Shown in pieces: positions 7,910 to 15,182 of a stretch of DNA of 64,000 bases. Positions within the stretch are counted from its first letter, which is position 1; the number at the start of each line of letters is the position of its first letter. The position numbers were made by a program, and so were the translations under genes. The DNA is from CAYXAA01 sp964462985 (lineage in GTDB: Bacteria; Pseudomonadota; Alphaproteobacteria; Rhizobiales; Stappiaceae), in assembly GCA_964462985.1 (NCBI GenBank), contig CAYXAA010000012.1, positions 1-64,000 of the forward strand. The letters are read 5' to 3'. The notes beneath the pieces are model-generated. The model saw only the letters and a program-made list of their open reading frames with translations, did no database searches and had not been told where the DNA came from.

Positions 7910-8649
7910 CAGAGTGCCGCCGGATCAATGCCCATGCTCCTGAGCCGTTCAGAGACCTTGGCCTTGTCGGCGCCGCGCTTGATTGCCTGACGGGCTTCCG
8001 AAAGAACCTGCGCATCAGTGACACCATCCGGCCGGCGGAAACCCTTGTCGCTCGGCGACTTGCTGCTCGCTTCCGCCGCCATGTCGCTCGACGTCTTCTT
8101 CCCGCCTCCTCCGCCCGAAATCATGGAGTCCACCATCTGCTCGGCCTCGGCTCGTTTGACCGAGTCCGGCCGCTGGTCGGCGGGGTCTTCCTTCATCGCC
8201 TTGTAGGCATCGATGATGAGTTTCGCGCGGCTGTCCGCGCTGGTGCGGGCCGAGCGCACCTTGTCCCACGCCTCCTTGGCGTCGGCCGCGACGCCATTGC
8301 GCACCAGCCATTCGGCCGTCTTGACCTCGGAGGGATCGGTGTTTTGGGTTGTGATCGCCTTGACCGGCTTGCCGTCAGGACCGGTCAGCGTTTCCACCTT
8401 GCTGCCCTTGCGCAGGCCAGTGGTGCCGTCTTCAAGCGTGATCATCTCGGCGTCGCGCTCGGCCAGCGCCGCGCGGTTCTTCTCGTTTTCCCCACGCTCG
8501 AACGCGCGGCTGGCCTCGTCGCGCTCCAGCAAGCGCCTGTGGCGCAGTTCCTCCAGCGCCGCCTCGCGCTTGGCCTTGGCCTGCTCGACCATGGATTTGC
8601 CGACGCCTTCGGCCGCACCGGCAGCGAGATATCCGAAAAGGCCCGGCAT
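7909..8649 (-). CDS. Phage structural-type protein, unknown (246 aa)
   Basis: The N-terminus, MPGLFGYLAAGAAEGVGKSM, looks amphipathic or membrane-active. A long charged coiled-coil-like stretch (about 22-80, rich in E, K, R and A) follows, then a Gly run near 178-183 and a compact C-terminal segment. GGAAGGGAGGG precedes the ATG. The start overlaps the upstream stop (TAATG) and the stop overlaps the next start, so three large genes are translated in series. This fits an internal or ejection virion protein of a podovirus-like phage, but no named family is recognised. Confidence 0.55.
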   Translation of the reverse strand: MPGLFGYLAAGAAEGVGKSMVEQAKAKREAALEELRHRRLLERDEASRAFERGENEKNRAALAERDAEMITLEDGTTGLRKGSKVETLTGPDGKPVKAITTQNTDPSEVKTAEWLVRNGVAADAKEAWDKVRSARTSADSRAKLIIDAYKAMKEDPADQRPDSVKRAEAEQMVDSMISGGGGGKKTSSDMAAEASSKSPSDKGFRRPDGVTDAQVLSEARQAIKRGADKAKVSERLRSMGIDPAAL

Positions 8650-9293
8650 TACACCCTCCCTTCCTGCTGCTGTGCCGCCGCCATAAGACCGCGGCGCGGC
8701 GGCGGCGCGCTCTCGTCCATCTGATCGGAAGAGCCCTGCTCGTCCTTCTCCGCAAGACTCATGAACAGGCGCTCCAGTTCGCCGCTCTCGTCCATCTCCT
8801 GCAGCCTCTGGAGATCCTGCTGCGCCGCCTCCGGGCTGAGACTGCCGTTATGCTGCGCCATCACCCGGATTTCATCCATCACCCGGAAGAACGCCCCTTC
8901 GAGAGCGTCCATGTCATTGGTGTAATCGTGGATGCCGGCCTCCCTGGACAGCTCGGCCAGATCCTCGACGATCTCCTTGGCCGCGTGCAGGATCACGTTG
9001 CCGCTGAACTTCGTCTTGTTCTGGTCCGCCGATGTCAGCACGCGGCTGATGACCACGACGGCGGGCTGCGCCAATGCCTGGATCGGGTCATCCTGCTGCA
9101 GCGCCCGCAGGATAATCGGGAGGGTCTTCTGGTCGTAGATGACGTTGAAGGCATTGGCGACGAGCTTGTCATACATCGCCTGCTCTTCCGGGCTGGCGGG
9201 TTTCCCTGCAGCGCCATCCATGCCCGGCCCGGCGTCTACGGGCGCCGCGGTGGCGTCAGCACTGGCGGCGACGTCTTCCATAGCCATGTTCAC
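8649..9293 (-). CDS. Phage virion-associated protein, unknown (214 aa)
   Basis: The protein has an Ala-rich N-terminus, then a helical body (SPEEQAMYDKLVANAFNVIY and on) and an acidic C-terminus with EMDESGELERL. It contains no Cys, signal or membrane span. The annotated start is GTG at 9293. The ATG at 9287 is equally possible and better spaced from AAGGA. It is the first gene of the overlapping series 9293-4318. The role is inferred only from position beside other virion-type genes. Confidence 0.55.
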   Translation of the reverse strand: MNMAMEDVAASADATAAPVDAGPGMDGAAGKPASPEEQAMYDKLVANAFNVIYDQKTLPIILRALQQDDPIQALAQPAVVVISRVLTSADQNKTKFSGNVILHAAKEIVEDLAELSREAGIHDYTNDMDALEGAFFRVMDEIRVMAQHNGSLSPEAAQQDLQRLQEMDESGELERLFMSLAEKDEQGSSDQMDESAPPPRRGLMAAAQQQEGRV

Positions 9294-9365
9294 GTTTCCT
9301 TCACGTTGCAGCGCGCGGCCTGAGCACCGATATTAACGTTACGTCACTTTTGGGGAGGCTGGAGA

Positions 9366-9773
9366 ATGCTCCGACTTCTGGTTTATGCCGCCGCTCTTAT
9401 GCTCACCGCTGGCGCCTCATGGGCTGGATGCGCGAATTACACCGATGGATCGATGTTCAGTCCGGCGCCGCGCATCCTCGTCTGCTTTGACGGTGATTGC
9501 GAGGAGACGACCCTTGACTATGTCTGCGGCAGTGCGCACGGCTCGCAGTGGGGATACGCCAACGGCTGGCGCGGCGCCTTCAGCCCCGAAGGTACGCCGC
9601 GAGATCTCACCGACGATAAGCGCGCCGTCTGGCGCCCTGACGGTTCCATCCTGCCCGAGGAAGACCACGGCAAGCTCGTCTGCTATGCGGTCGACGATGA
9701 TTTCGTAGAGGGATGCGGCGATCGCAGACCCTTGGGGGAGGTCTCGACGCCGGCTTCGGCGACGGCAAGATGA
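9366..9773 (+). CDS. Secreted six-cysteine protein, copy B of a duplicated family
   Basis: This 135-residue paralogue of 3656-4147 has a signal peptide ending GASWA before GCANY and the same six Cys in CFDGDCE, YVCG, VCYAVD and EGCGD. It lacks copy A's Gly/Ser-rich tail. GGGGAGG and GGAG lie just before the ATG. It is the only plus-strand gene between large minus-strand phage genes, as is common for genes expressed from an integrated phage apart from the lytic programme. Its role is unknown. Confidence 0.6.
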   Translation: MLRLLVYAAALMLTAGASWAGCANYTDGSMFSPAPRILVCFDGDCEETTLDYVCGSAHGSQWGYANGWRGAFSPEGTPRDLTDDKRAVWRPDGSILPEEDHGKLVCYAVDDDFVEGCGDRRPLGEVSTPASATAR

Positions 9774-9825
9774 GCTGGCCCCTTGGTGCACCAGTTGACG
9801 CCGCGCTACATGCGCAGGCGACGCC

Positions 9826-11829
9826 TTAACGCCCTGCCCGCAGATACAGTTCTGCGAACCGGCTGCTCCGATCGCGCCCAAATCTCTCTTCCGGCGTCGG
9901 GAACCCGAACCTGTTTTGAGTGCCCCTATTGACACCGGGATCGGGCTCCGGATCTGGCTCCGGCCCCGGCGTCAGTTCGACCGGCGGTCCCCGCCGAAAC
10001 CCGCGCAGGTACGTGTCAGCGAAACGATTACCGCTTCCTTCGCCGGTATGCTCGGGCGGCGTGCCCGGCTCGCTGTCGCGGAACCCGGTCACGATCCTAT
10101 CCCCGAGTGTGGCTCGTCCGGTCAGCGCAAGCCCCGCATTCGCGATCCCGGTTCCAAGGCCGATCGGTCCGGGCAGCATGCCCATGCCGACGTCGAGAAT
10201 ACCCGCTGCGATCTTGCCGGCGAGAGACGAAGGCTTGTTGGATCTTTCCTCTTCGGGCTTGCCGGCCCTCGTTCGCGCCGCCTCGTCGGTGACGGACTGG
10301 TCCAAGGGCGCGCCTGCTGCCGGCGCTGACCGGTTTGGCGTGACCTGAGCGGGCTGGTTTGGCGTGACGGCTGTTGCCGGCACCGTGGTTGCCGCAGGCA
10401 CGTCCTCGTCGATCATCGGCCGCGTATCGGGCTCGTCCGGTGTGACGCGGATCGCGAACGTCGGGTTGACATCGACCGGCGATACGAGCGTGGGGGGAAC
10501 CACGTTGGCAGGCGTGGGGGAAACCGGCGTGACGCCGCTGCCTTGCGGGGTTGCCCCCTGCTGCACCTGTGAAGGTTTTGCATCAGGCGTCGGCGTGGAC
10601 CCTCGGCTGGTGACGGCCGCACCGTCTATGGTCGGCCTAGAACCTCCGGTGAAAGTGTCTGCGTAGGTCTGAGCGCGGTCCCTGACGGTGTCCCATCCGA
10701 CCGAAGCGCTGTTCCCGTTAACGCCGTGGTGGGCACTGCGACCGGTCGAATTGGCGAGTCCCGCCCATCTGCCGGCGAGGTTGTTGCCGAACCGTGTGGC
10801 ATCCACCGCGCCATTGCGGGTCGCTCGCCTGGCGGCGTCGTCGATCAGGCTGACCGCAAGGCGGTCCTGCACCGACCGGGTGAATCTCGTGGTGTCTGGA
10901 TCAATCCCCAGTTTCGCCACGAACTCCCGCAGCGTTGAATTGGTGAACTGGTACGCACCGACAGCCGTCGACAGGTGCCCCCTCGCCCTCATGCCCCTCT
11001 GATAGTCCATGACTTGGGTGATCGTCATGTCTGTGAGATTGGTATGACTCGGCGTCCTCCTCCCAGCCCTGGCGCCGACCAATCCATTATAGGGGTCGTA
11101 TGCGCCTGTCGCCGGATTGGCTCTCCTCTGCGCCTCTGCACTCATGATCGTGCTGAGAAGACTCTCCATCGCGGTATAGCGCGACATGCTCATGTCTTCA
11201 GCTGCCCGCGCCGACACGGCTGTGCCGAGACCGACGCGCCCACCGGTGCCGGGAGCAAACCCGGAAGCGGCAAGCGCCCCGCCGGCCGGAGAAGATGCCG
11301 ATGGCCCGATGGCTGCACCAAACCCGCCGCTGCTGATCCCGCCAAAGCCAAGATCCCCGAAGCCGCTGGCGCCGCCGAAGCCGGCGCTTCTGCCCTCGCC
11401 GCTGCCGCCCTGGCCGCCCAATCCACTTCGGCCGCCGCCCATGCCGGCGCCGATGCTTCCGCTGTCGCCGCCGAACCCCTCGCCGCCCGTTCCACCGCCG
11501 CCAAAGCCGGCGCTCGCACCACCGCTGATCCCACCAAATCCGAGATCGCCGAAGCCGCTGGCACCGCCAAAGCTCGGGCCGTCGCCACCACCGCCACGAC
11601 CAACGCCCGCGCTTGCGCCGCCAGAGACCGACCCGCCACCACCGAAGCCCGCACCAGCCCCGCCGCTCGATCCGGTGTCGATGCCAAACCCGCCACCACC
11701 CATGCCGGCGCCGGCCCCGCCGCTGGAGTCTCCAAAGCCTCCATCGCTGATCCCACCAAAGCCGAGATCCCCGAAGCCGCTCGCGCCACCAACGCTCGGG
11801 CCGTCGCTATCGTGACTATTTGCGGGCAT
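9826..11829 (-). CDS. Glycine-rich protein with a lysozyme-like domain
   Basis: Residues 1-190 are a Gly-rich low-complexity region with three copies of GGASGFGDLGFGGIS. A central domain (about 215-390) contains YDPYNGLVG, LTDMTITQVMDYQRGM, STAVGAYQFTNSTLREF and DRLAVSLIDDAA, which resembles phage muramidase-type folds, with Glu in IMSAEAQ as a possible catalytic acid. A Pro/Thr-rich linker and a tail with a repeated RFA-x-x-YLR motif follow. A virion-bound peptidoglycan hydrolase is the best guess. The ATG at 11829 overlaps the TerS-like gene by 14 bp and has a weak ribosome site; the frame is open further upstream, so the start is uncertain. Confidence 0.6.
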   Translation of the reverse strand: MPANSHDSDGPSVGGASGFGDLGFGGISDGGFGDSSGGAGAGMGGGGFGIDTGSSGGAGAGFGGGGSVSGGASAGVGRGGGGDGPSFGGASGFGDLGFGGISGGASAGFGGGGTGGEGFGGDSGSIGAGMGGGRSGLGGQGGSGEGRSAGFGGASGFGDLGFGGISSGGFGAAIGPSASSPAGGALAASGFAPGTGGRVGLGTAVSARAAEDMSMSRYTAMESLLSTIMSAEAQRRANPATGAYDPYNGLVGARAGRRTPSHTNLTDMTITQVMDYQRGMRARGHLSTAVGAYQFTNSTLREFVAKLGIDPDTTRFTRSVQDRLAVSLIDDAARRATRNGAVDATRFGNNLAGRWAGLANSTGRSAHHGVNGNSASVGWDTVRDRAQTYADTFTGGSRPTIDGAAVTSRGSTPTPDAKPSQVQQGATPQGSGVTPVSPTPANVVPPTLVSPVDVNPTFAIRVTPDEPDTRPMIDEDVPAATTVPATAVTPNQPAQVTPNRSAPAAGAPLDQSVTDEAARTRAGKPEEERSNKPSSLAGKIAAGILDVGMGMLPGPIGLGTGIANAGLALTGRATLGDRIVTGFRDSEPGTPPEHTGEGSGNRFADTYLRGFRRGPPVELTPGPEPDPEPDPGVNRGTQNRFGFPTPEERFGRDRSSRFAELYLRAGR
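11335..11790 (-). repeat. Three 42-bp coding repeats in the glycine-rich region
   Basis: Near-identical 42-bp units lie at 11335-11376, 11527-11568 and 11749-11790, each encoding ASGFGDLGFGG with flanks. They are spaced 192 and 222 bp apart by other Gly-rich sequence. Repeats of this kind are prone to slippage and assembly collapse. Confidence 0.8.
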
Positions 11830-12310
11830 GGCGCGCCCGCAGCTCGCCCGGCGCCACGCCGGCCAACAGCGCCTCGACCTCCCGCGCAAGCTCCTCGTCG
11901 GACATCTCGCTGATAGACCGGTGGTCGACAAGAGACTGCAGCGGACCACCATCCCTGCCGGTGATCTCATGCCGCGTCTTTGGCGCCTGGAGTCGCGCCG
12001 CCTTGTCGAGCGCGTTCACCGCGGAATTTACCCTCTGCGGTTCGATGTCCAGGTCTTCGAGAACGCGGTTGGCGAGCGCGCGCATCTGCGAAGCGTAAGT
12101 TTCAAGGCGCTCGTCGCGGGCAAACGCCAGGGAGGCGCGGAAAGAGGGGTTCGTGATCGCCCAGCTGTACACGGTCGCGCTCGACGGCATGTCCGCATCG
12201 GAGGTGACCGAGTCCACTGAACGGCCACCGGCGATACGACAGCAGAATTCCAGCACCAGCTCGTCGGAGTAGATCGTCGGACGCCCGGTCTTCTTCGGCT
12301 CGATCGACAT
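11816..12310 (-). CDS. Terminase small subunit-like DNA-binding protein
   Basis: The 164-residue protein starts MSIEPKKTGRPTIYSDEL, and the pattern GRPxxY-SDEL...ICxRIAxGRS...DxDMPSxxTVxxW is the TerS-type N-terminal helix-turn-helix found before phage terminases. AAGGAGGGG precedes the ATG at 12310. It overlaps the upstream gene's stop by 1 bp and the downstream lysozyme-domain gene by 14 bp. In a complete phage a large terminase would follow; none is present. TerS recognises the packaging site, and satellites carry their own TerS to redirect packaging, so this gene matters for interpreting the element. Confidence 0.7.
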   Translation of the reverse strand: MSIEPKKTGRPTIYSDELVLEFCCRIAGGRSVDSVTSDADMPSSATVYSWAITNPSFRASLAFARDERLETYASQMRALANRVLEDLDIEPQRVNSAVNALDKAARLQAPKTRHEITGRDGGPLQSLVDHRSISEMSDEELAREVEALLAGVAPGELRARHARK

Positions 12311-12669
12311 CAGTGCGCCCCTCCTTGGGAGGCGCGGCGCTCCAGGCGGAGATCGGCGAGAAGGCGGCGCAGGGTGTTGGTGCTGGTGTTGAACGCCTGA
12401 ATGTCGAAATCGCCGGTCGAGGCGAAGCCCGCTTCCGCATCCTCGCACCAGACCTGAATCGCCACCGCCCGCCGGACGATCGATTCCTGGGCGGTGGAGA
12501 CGTTGCCGCCAAGGTCTGCAGTGTACCCGGCGATCAGGGCCTTGAACCGGTGAAAGGCCGCCGTGCGGCCGTCGAGATCGTCAAGCGTGCGCAGGCGGAT
12601 CTTGCCCTGTCGGGTGCGCGTCGGGGCGGTGTCACTCCCCGGTCGTTCCTCAATCGCTTCGGATGCCAT
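12310..12669 (-). CDS. Conserved phage protein upstream of TerS (119 aa)
   Basis: The protein contains RTRQGKIRLRTLDDLDGRTAA, a region around LGGNVSTAQESIVRRAVA, and an ending NTSTNTLRRLLADLRLERR. I know this pattern from a protein family commonly found before terminase or portal genes in alphaproteobacterial prophages. No catalytic motif is seen. It is coupled to the TerS-like gene by a TGATG overlap. A packaging or regulatory role is inferred from position. Confidence 0.6.
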   Translation of the reverse strand: MASEAIEERPGSDTAPTRTRQGKIRLRTLDDLDGRTAAFHRFKALIAGYTADLGGNVSTAQESIVRRAVAIQVWCEDAEAGFASTGDFDIQAFNTSTNTLRRLLADLRLERRASQGGAH

Positions 12670-13012
12670 TTCGTGGGTTCCTCGCGCGCTGATATTCGTC
12701 CGTTATTCGACCTATAACACAATGAAGAATATAAAGCACTGATTTTGCTTATTCATGACCATTCGCTTGCATCCGTGTTCCCGCCTTTCTAAGGCGAAGA
12801 GACGAAAGCTGCGTCAAATCGAACGGGGCGGAAAAAGTCGGACAATTTGTCCGGGTTGGCTTCGGCCGCCGGTTCGGCCGCCGGGGAGATTAGTGGCATC
12901 CGCGGGAGAGAAGGGGCGAGATTGACCGGCGGGTGCAAGCCCTCAGACCGGGCGCCGATCGCCCGGCACAGTCCCACGCGCGTAATTCTCCAGAAACGCC
13001 CCATAGGAGACG

Positions 13013-13105
13013 CCAATCCGCGTTGCCTGCTCTGCCTCGCACTGTGATCTCGACAAAGCCCAGGGCTGCGAGGGAGCAGAGAGCAGGACCGATCGACTTT
13101 CGCCG
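13013..13105 (-). pseudogene. Remnant of a phage-type winged-helix/HTH gene
   Basis: One frame reads RRKSIGPALCSLAALGFVEI followed by TVRGRAGNADW. This closely resembles the recognition-helix and wing segment of helix-turn-helix proteins common in Hyphomicrobiales prophages and plasmids. Sequence on both sides does not continue the family in the same frame, and a stretch in another frame (near 12950-13020) looks like ordinary shadow sequence. I read it as a decayed gene. The original product probably paralleled the intact HTH gene at 13506. Confidence 0.5.
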
Positions 13106-13211
13106 GCAATGACGCAATCGGCGAGGTCTGGCCTGCAACGTTGCTGTTCGCCAGCGAGATAGATCGAGTGCTCGGAGACACGAGACGGGCGACGGCCCCA
13201 TGGCGCTGCGG

Positions 13212-13286
13212 TGGCTACCCCGGCCGGCCTCGAACCTGCATCCTTGAACGCAATGCGAACCGCTCTTCCGCTTGAGCTACGGGGTT
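13212..13286 (-). tRNA. Degenerate tRNA-like sequence, possible Ala (TGC)
   Basis: On the minus strand the acceptor pairs 6 of 7 bases (AACCCCG with CGGGGTA) and the 3' end is GCCA. The D arm GCTC/GAGC is perfect. The T arm GCAGG/CCGGC has 4 of 5 pairs and a TTCGAGG loop. The anticodon arm is poor: the best register puts TGC as anticodon, but two of five stem pairs fail. It is a phage tRNA in decay, or one misread by hand. Confidence 0.45.
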
Positions 13287-13348
13287 GCTGCACGTGACAC
13301 CATCGGCGCCTCTGTGGTGGCTCCCTTCGGCATGGCAGATCTACAGAC

Positions 13349-13482
13349 TGTCCCACTGGTGGGACAACCTTTTGCCGGTTTGTAACTGTACCTGAGATGG
13401 GACAGTACAGGTGGCGCAAAAATTGCGCTCGGTAACTGTACCTGAGACGGGACACTCTCTTACTGTACCTGAAATGGGACAA
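13349..13482. repeat. Cluster of four related repeats (candidate operators/iterons)
   Basis: Three direct copies of AACTGTACCTGAGATGGGACA occur at about 13384-13404, 13434-13454 and 13462-13480, with one or two changes each. A perfect palindrome, TGTCCCAC-TG-GTGGGACA, at 13349-13366 shares the GGGACAACCTTT end of the last copy. They lie just after the stop of the HTH gene. They could be binding sites for it, or untranslated leftovers of a repeated protein tail. Confidence 0.7.
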
Positions 13483-13505
13483 CCTTTGCAGTTGCAAGGC
13501 CAATT

Positions 13506-13922
13506 TTATGCGGCTGCGGGTTGCCATTTCAGGAAGTCCTTCGTTGCTGCCAGCGCCCCTCCGGCCGGCTCATGCGTCAACGCATACCGTTGGGCGCGGC
13601 GTTGCCTGCGGCCGTCCCGCCACTCGAAGCCGGCTTCCTGCGTGATGCGGAGGAAGCCCTTCTCCACAAGCTCCGCGATCGCCCGCGCTGCGGTGCTCTT
13701 TCCGATATTCAGAAGCTCGGCTATTTCGCGAACGGACAGGATGATGTCGCCGTTGTTGGTGCCCGGCCCCTTCCAGCGCCGAGCAACTTCAATCCAGATG
13801 CACCGCGCGGTCGGGGTGAGCGATTTCCAGGCGAGTGTCCGCATGATCCACTCGGGCAACGCCACAAACTTGCCCTGGATCATCTTCCCTCTGCGGAGGC
13901 GCTTAATTTTGCTCTTGCTCAA
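13506..13922 (-). CDS. Phage helix-turn-helix protein, probable replication or regulatory role
   Basis: A TTG start at 13922, preceded by GGAGG, gives 138 residues beginning MSKSKIKRLRRGKMIQGKFV. The segment IILSVREIAELLNIGKSTAARAIAELVEKGFLRITQ (about 68-103) is a winged helix-turn-helix. The ending ALTHEPAGGALAATKDFLKW is typical of a family in Hyphomicrobiales prophages. The longer frame to 14063 runs through the neighbour and is not used. It overlaps 13903-14190 by 20 bp. Four repeats lie directly downstream and may be its sites. Confidence 0.65.
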   Translation of the reverse strand: MSKSKIKRLRRGKMIQGKFVALPEWIMRTLAWKSLTPTARCIWIEVARRWKGPGTNNGDIILSVREIAELLNIGKSTAARAIAELVEKGFLRITQEAGFEWRDGRRQRRAQRYALTHEPAGGALAATKDFLKWQPAAA

Positions 13923-14190
13923 TGCAGCCTCCCGCCCTGCGGGCTTCTCTCGCAAGCCGGCGTCGTTCGCGGCGAGGCGCGGTGACGGGCTCGATCCAGT
14001 ACGTGAACTCTGCATCGACGTCGGTCGGATCGCCGTCGCACTTGACGACAACCAGTCCCGCACGGATCAATTCCAGCGTGCCGTCGATCTCCTGCTCCTC
14101 AGTCAGACCGAGAACAGAACCGAGGGCCGCGCGTTTGGCGCGGACGCACTCCGTGACGATAAGGCGAAGCAGTCGCTTGTCGTGCTTCAC
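13903..14190 (-). CDS. Small phage protein (95 aa), unknown function
   Basis: A GTG start at 14190 with GAGAGG upstream overlaps the VRR-NUC stop (GTGA). The protein is charged, with LTEEQEIDGTLELIRAGLVVVKCDGD resembling a short winged-helix-like segment and a basic end (APRRERRRLAREARRAGG). No enzymatic motif is seen. It sits in the early/replication run between the nuclease and the HTH gene. Confidence 0.5.
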   Translation of the reverse strand: MKHDKRLLRLIVTECVRAKRAALGSVLGLTEEQEIDGTLELIRAGLVVVKCDGDPTDVDAEFTYWIEPVTAPRRERRRLAREARRAGGCIEQEQN

Positions 14191-14534
14191 GATTGCACCT
14201 CTCTAGTCGGGACACCCCAGTCCGCCAGAGCCTCGCGCACGTCATCGACGCCGCGGACGGTGGCATGTGGAACCCCCGCTGCCAGCGCCCACTCGCGCCA
14301 GGCACGTTGCTCCGGCCGGAGGTAGGAGCCGCGTCGCTTGACTTCGAAAAGCGCGTGAAAGCCGCCGACGAGCACCAGGTCGGGAAATCCTCGCCGCATG
14401 CCACGGGCTTTCTCGCGGCCGCCGGCGGATCGGCTGCGTGGGTTGTTTGCTACCGCTACGGCCCGGATCGACGACGGCAGGACGAGGTCGAGGAACTCGA
14501 CAATCGCCTTCTGGATGGCGTGTTCGGTGGTCAT
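14187..14534 (-). CDS. VRR-NUC domain nuclease
   Basis: The 115-residue protein starts MTTEHAIQKAIVEFLDLVLP. It shows the VRR-NUC pattern: E at the start helix, GFPDLVLVGG with the catalytic Asp, then ALFEVKRRGSYLRPEQRAW with E-x-K and a conserved Gln. This is a PD-(D/E)XK-type fold used by phages in replication or recombination intermediate processing. The ATG at 14534 overlaps the upstream gene's stop. The longer frame to 14717 is not supported. Neighbouring genes overlap by 4 bp on both sides. Confidence 0.8.
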   Translation of the reverse strand: MTTEHAIQKAIVEFLDLVLPSSIRAVAVANNPRSRSAGGREKARGMRRGFPDLVLVGGFHALFEVKRRGSYLRPEQRAWREWALAAGVPHATVRGVDDVREALADWGVPTREVQS

Positions 14535-14725
14535 CGGGCACGCCCCCCCGAATTCCGCCGAATTTCCCCGACCAGCGCGAGCGTCTCGCAGACCTCGGCG
14601 GGTGTCAGCCCGAAGCGAGCCCGAAGCTCGCGGACGGCCGGCGTTGATCGCTTGGTCGAGGAGGCGATCCACCAGCGCGCGGCTTCCTCGATCGTCGCGG
14701 ATGAGACATGGCAACACACGGTCAT
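14531..14725 (-). CDS. Small phage protein (64 aa), unknown function
   Basis: The protein starts MTVCCHVSSATIEEAARWWI and has a helix-turn-helix-like part, TPAVRELRARFGLTPAEVCE (about 32-51), that could bind DNA. Start and stop overlap the neighbouring genes by 4 bp (ATGA on both sides), which is the main support for it being a gene and for this start. Confidence 0.5.
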   Translation of the reverse strand: MTVCCHVSSATIEEAARWWIASSTKRSTPAVRELRARFGLTPAEVCETLALVGEIRRNSGGRAR

Positions 14726-14973
14726 CGGACGGCCTTCGATGTCAGACGCCGGTGCTCGGCCTTGTGACAGCGCCGGCAGAGCCACTCGACCAGCATCGGC
14801 CGGGTATAATCCGCGTGATGCGCTTCGGCCTTTGGCTCGCCGCAGACGGAGCATGGTTGAGGCTCGACGAGGCCGCGGCGGATCGCAGACTTGAGCGCGA
14901 CGTGTGCCCACACCGCGTGCGGGTTTCGGTCGCGCCACTTCTTCTGACGGACGTTCTTGATCGTCTTAGTCAT
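14722..14973 (-). CDS. HNH-type zinc-binding protein
   Basis: An 83-residue basic protein with CSVCGEPKAEAHHADYTRP and then WLCRRCHKAEH: two CxxC zinc knuckles around HH, the layout of small phage HNH endonuclease-like proteins. The basic N-terminus KNVRQKKWRDRNP fits DNA contact. Phage HNH proteins of this size often assist packaging or act as homing-type nickases. Here it lies in the early run and overlaps both neighbours by 4 bp. Confidence 0.7.
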   Translation of the reverse strand: MTKTIKNVRQKKWRDRNPHAVWAHVALKSAIRRGLVEPQPCSVCGEPKAEAHHADYTRPMLVEWLCRRCHKAEHRRLTSKAVR

Positions 14974-15176
14974 GACCGCCCTCCGATGCCGGAGAACTCG
15001 ACGACGAGCCGGGCCATGTGGGGGAGCAGGCCGTAGCGCCGGGCGACGAGCGCGGCGGCGAGGGCTTGTGACGACGTGAGGATTTGGCTATTTTGGAAAT
15101 CGTTCAGTTGCCAAGCAGAACACATTTCCCGAGCCGCCGGTGTCGCCAGCACCGGCGGTTTCACGTTGTAGGCCAT
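14970..15176 (-). CDS. Small phage protein (68 aa), unknown function
   Basis: The protein starts MAYNVKPPVLATPAAREMCS and has no recognised motif. The 4-bp overlap with the HNH gene and position as first gene of the nuclease run support it. It starts 7 bp after the stop of the excisionase-like gene. Confidence 0.45.
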   Translation of the reverse strand: MAYNVKPPVLATPAAREMCSAWQLNDFQNSQILTSSQALAAALVARRYGLLPHMARLVVEFSGIGGRS

Positions 15177-15182
15177 GACGGA

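Larger units (their letters stand above)
12670..13505. other. Non-coding or degraded interval between packaging and replication modules
   Basis: An AT-rich stretch (12700-12770) probably holds the promoter for the minus-strand packaging run. A tandem TTCGGCCGCCGG repeat lies near 12860. An HTH gene remnant (13013-13105), a degenerate tRNA-like sequence (13212-13286) and a repeat cluster (13349-13482) follow. Open frames of 100-190 codons cross it in several frames, but none has a ribosome site or a family match along its length. Confidence 0.6.

Noticed and set aside
11335..11790. CRISPR or intergenic repeat array
   Set aside because: The repeats are in frame within a Gly-rich coding region.
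12789..13181. Frames of 100-130 codons in the degraded interval
   Set aside because: Only one short segment (13013-13105, in another frame) resembles a family; no full gene can be supported.
13349..13482. CRISPR array
   Set aside because: Repeats are few, unevenly spaced (50 and 28 bp) and imperfect, with no cas genes.
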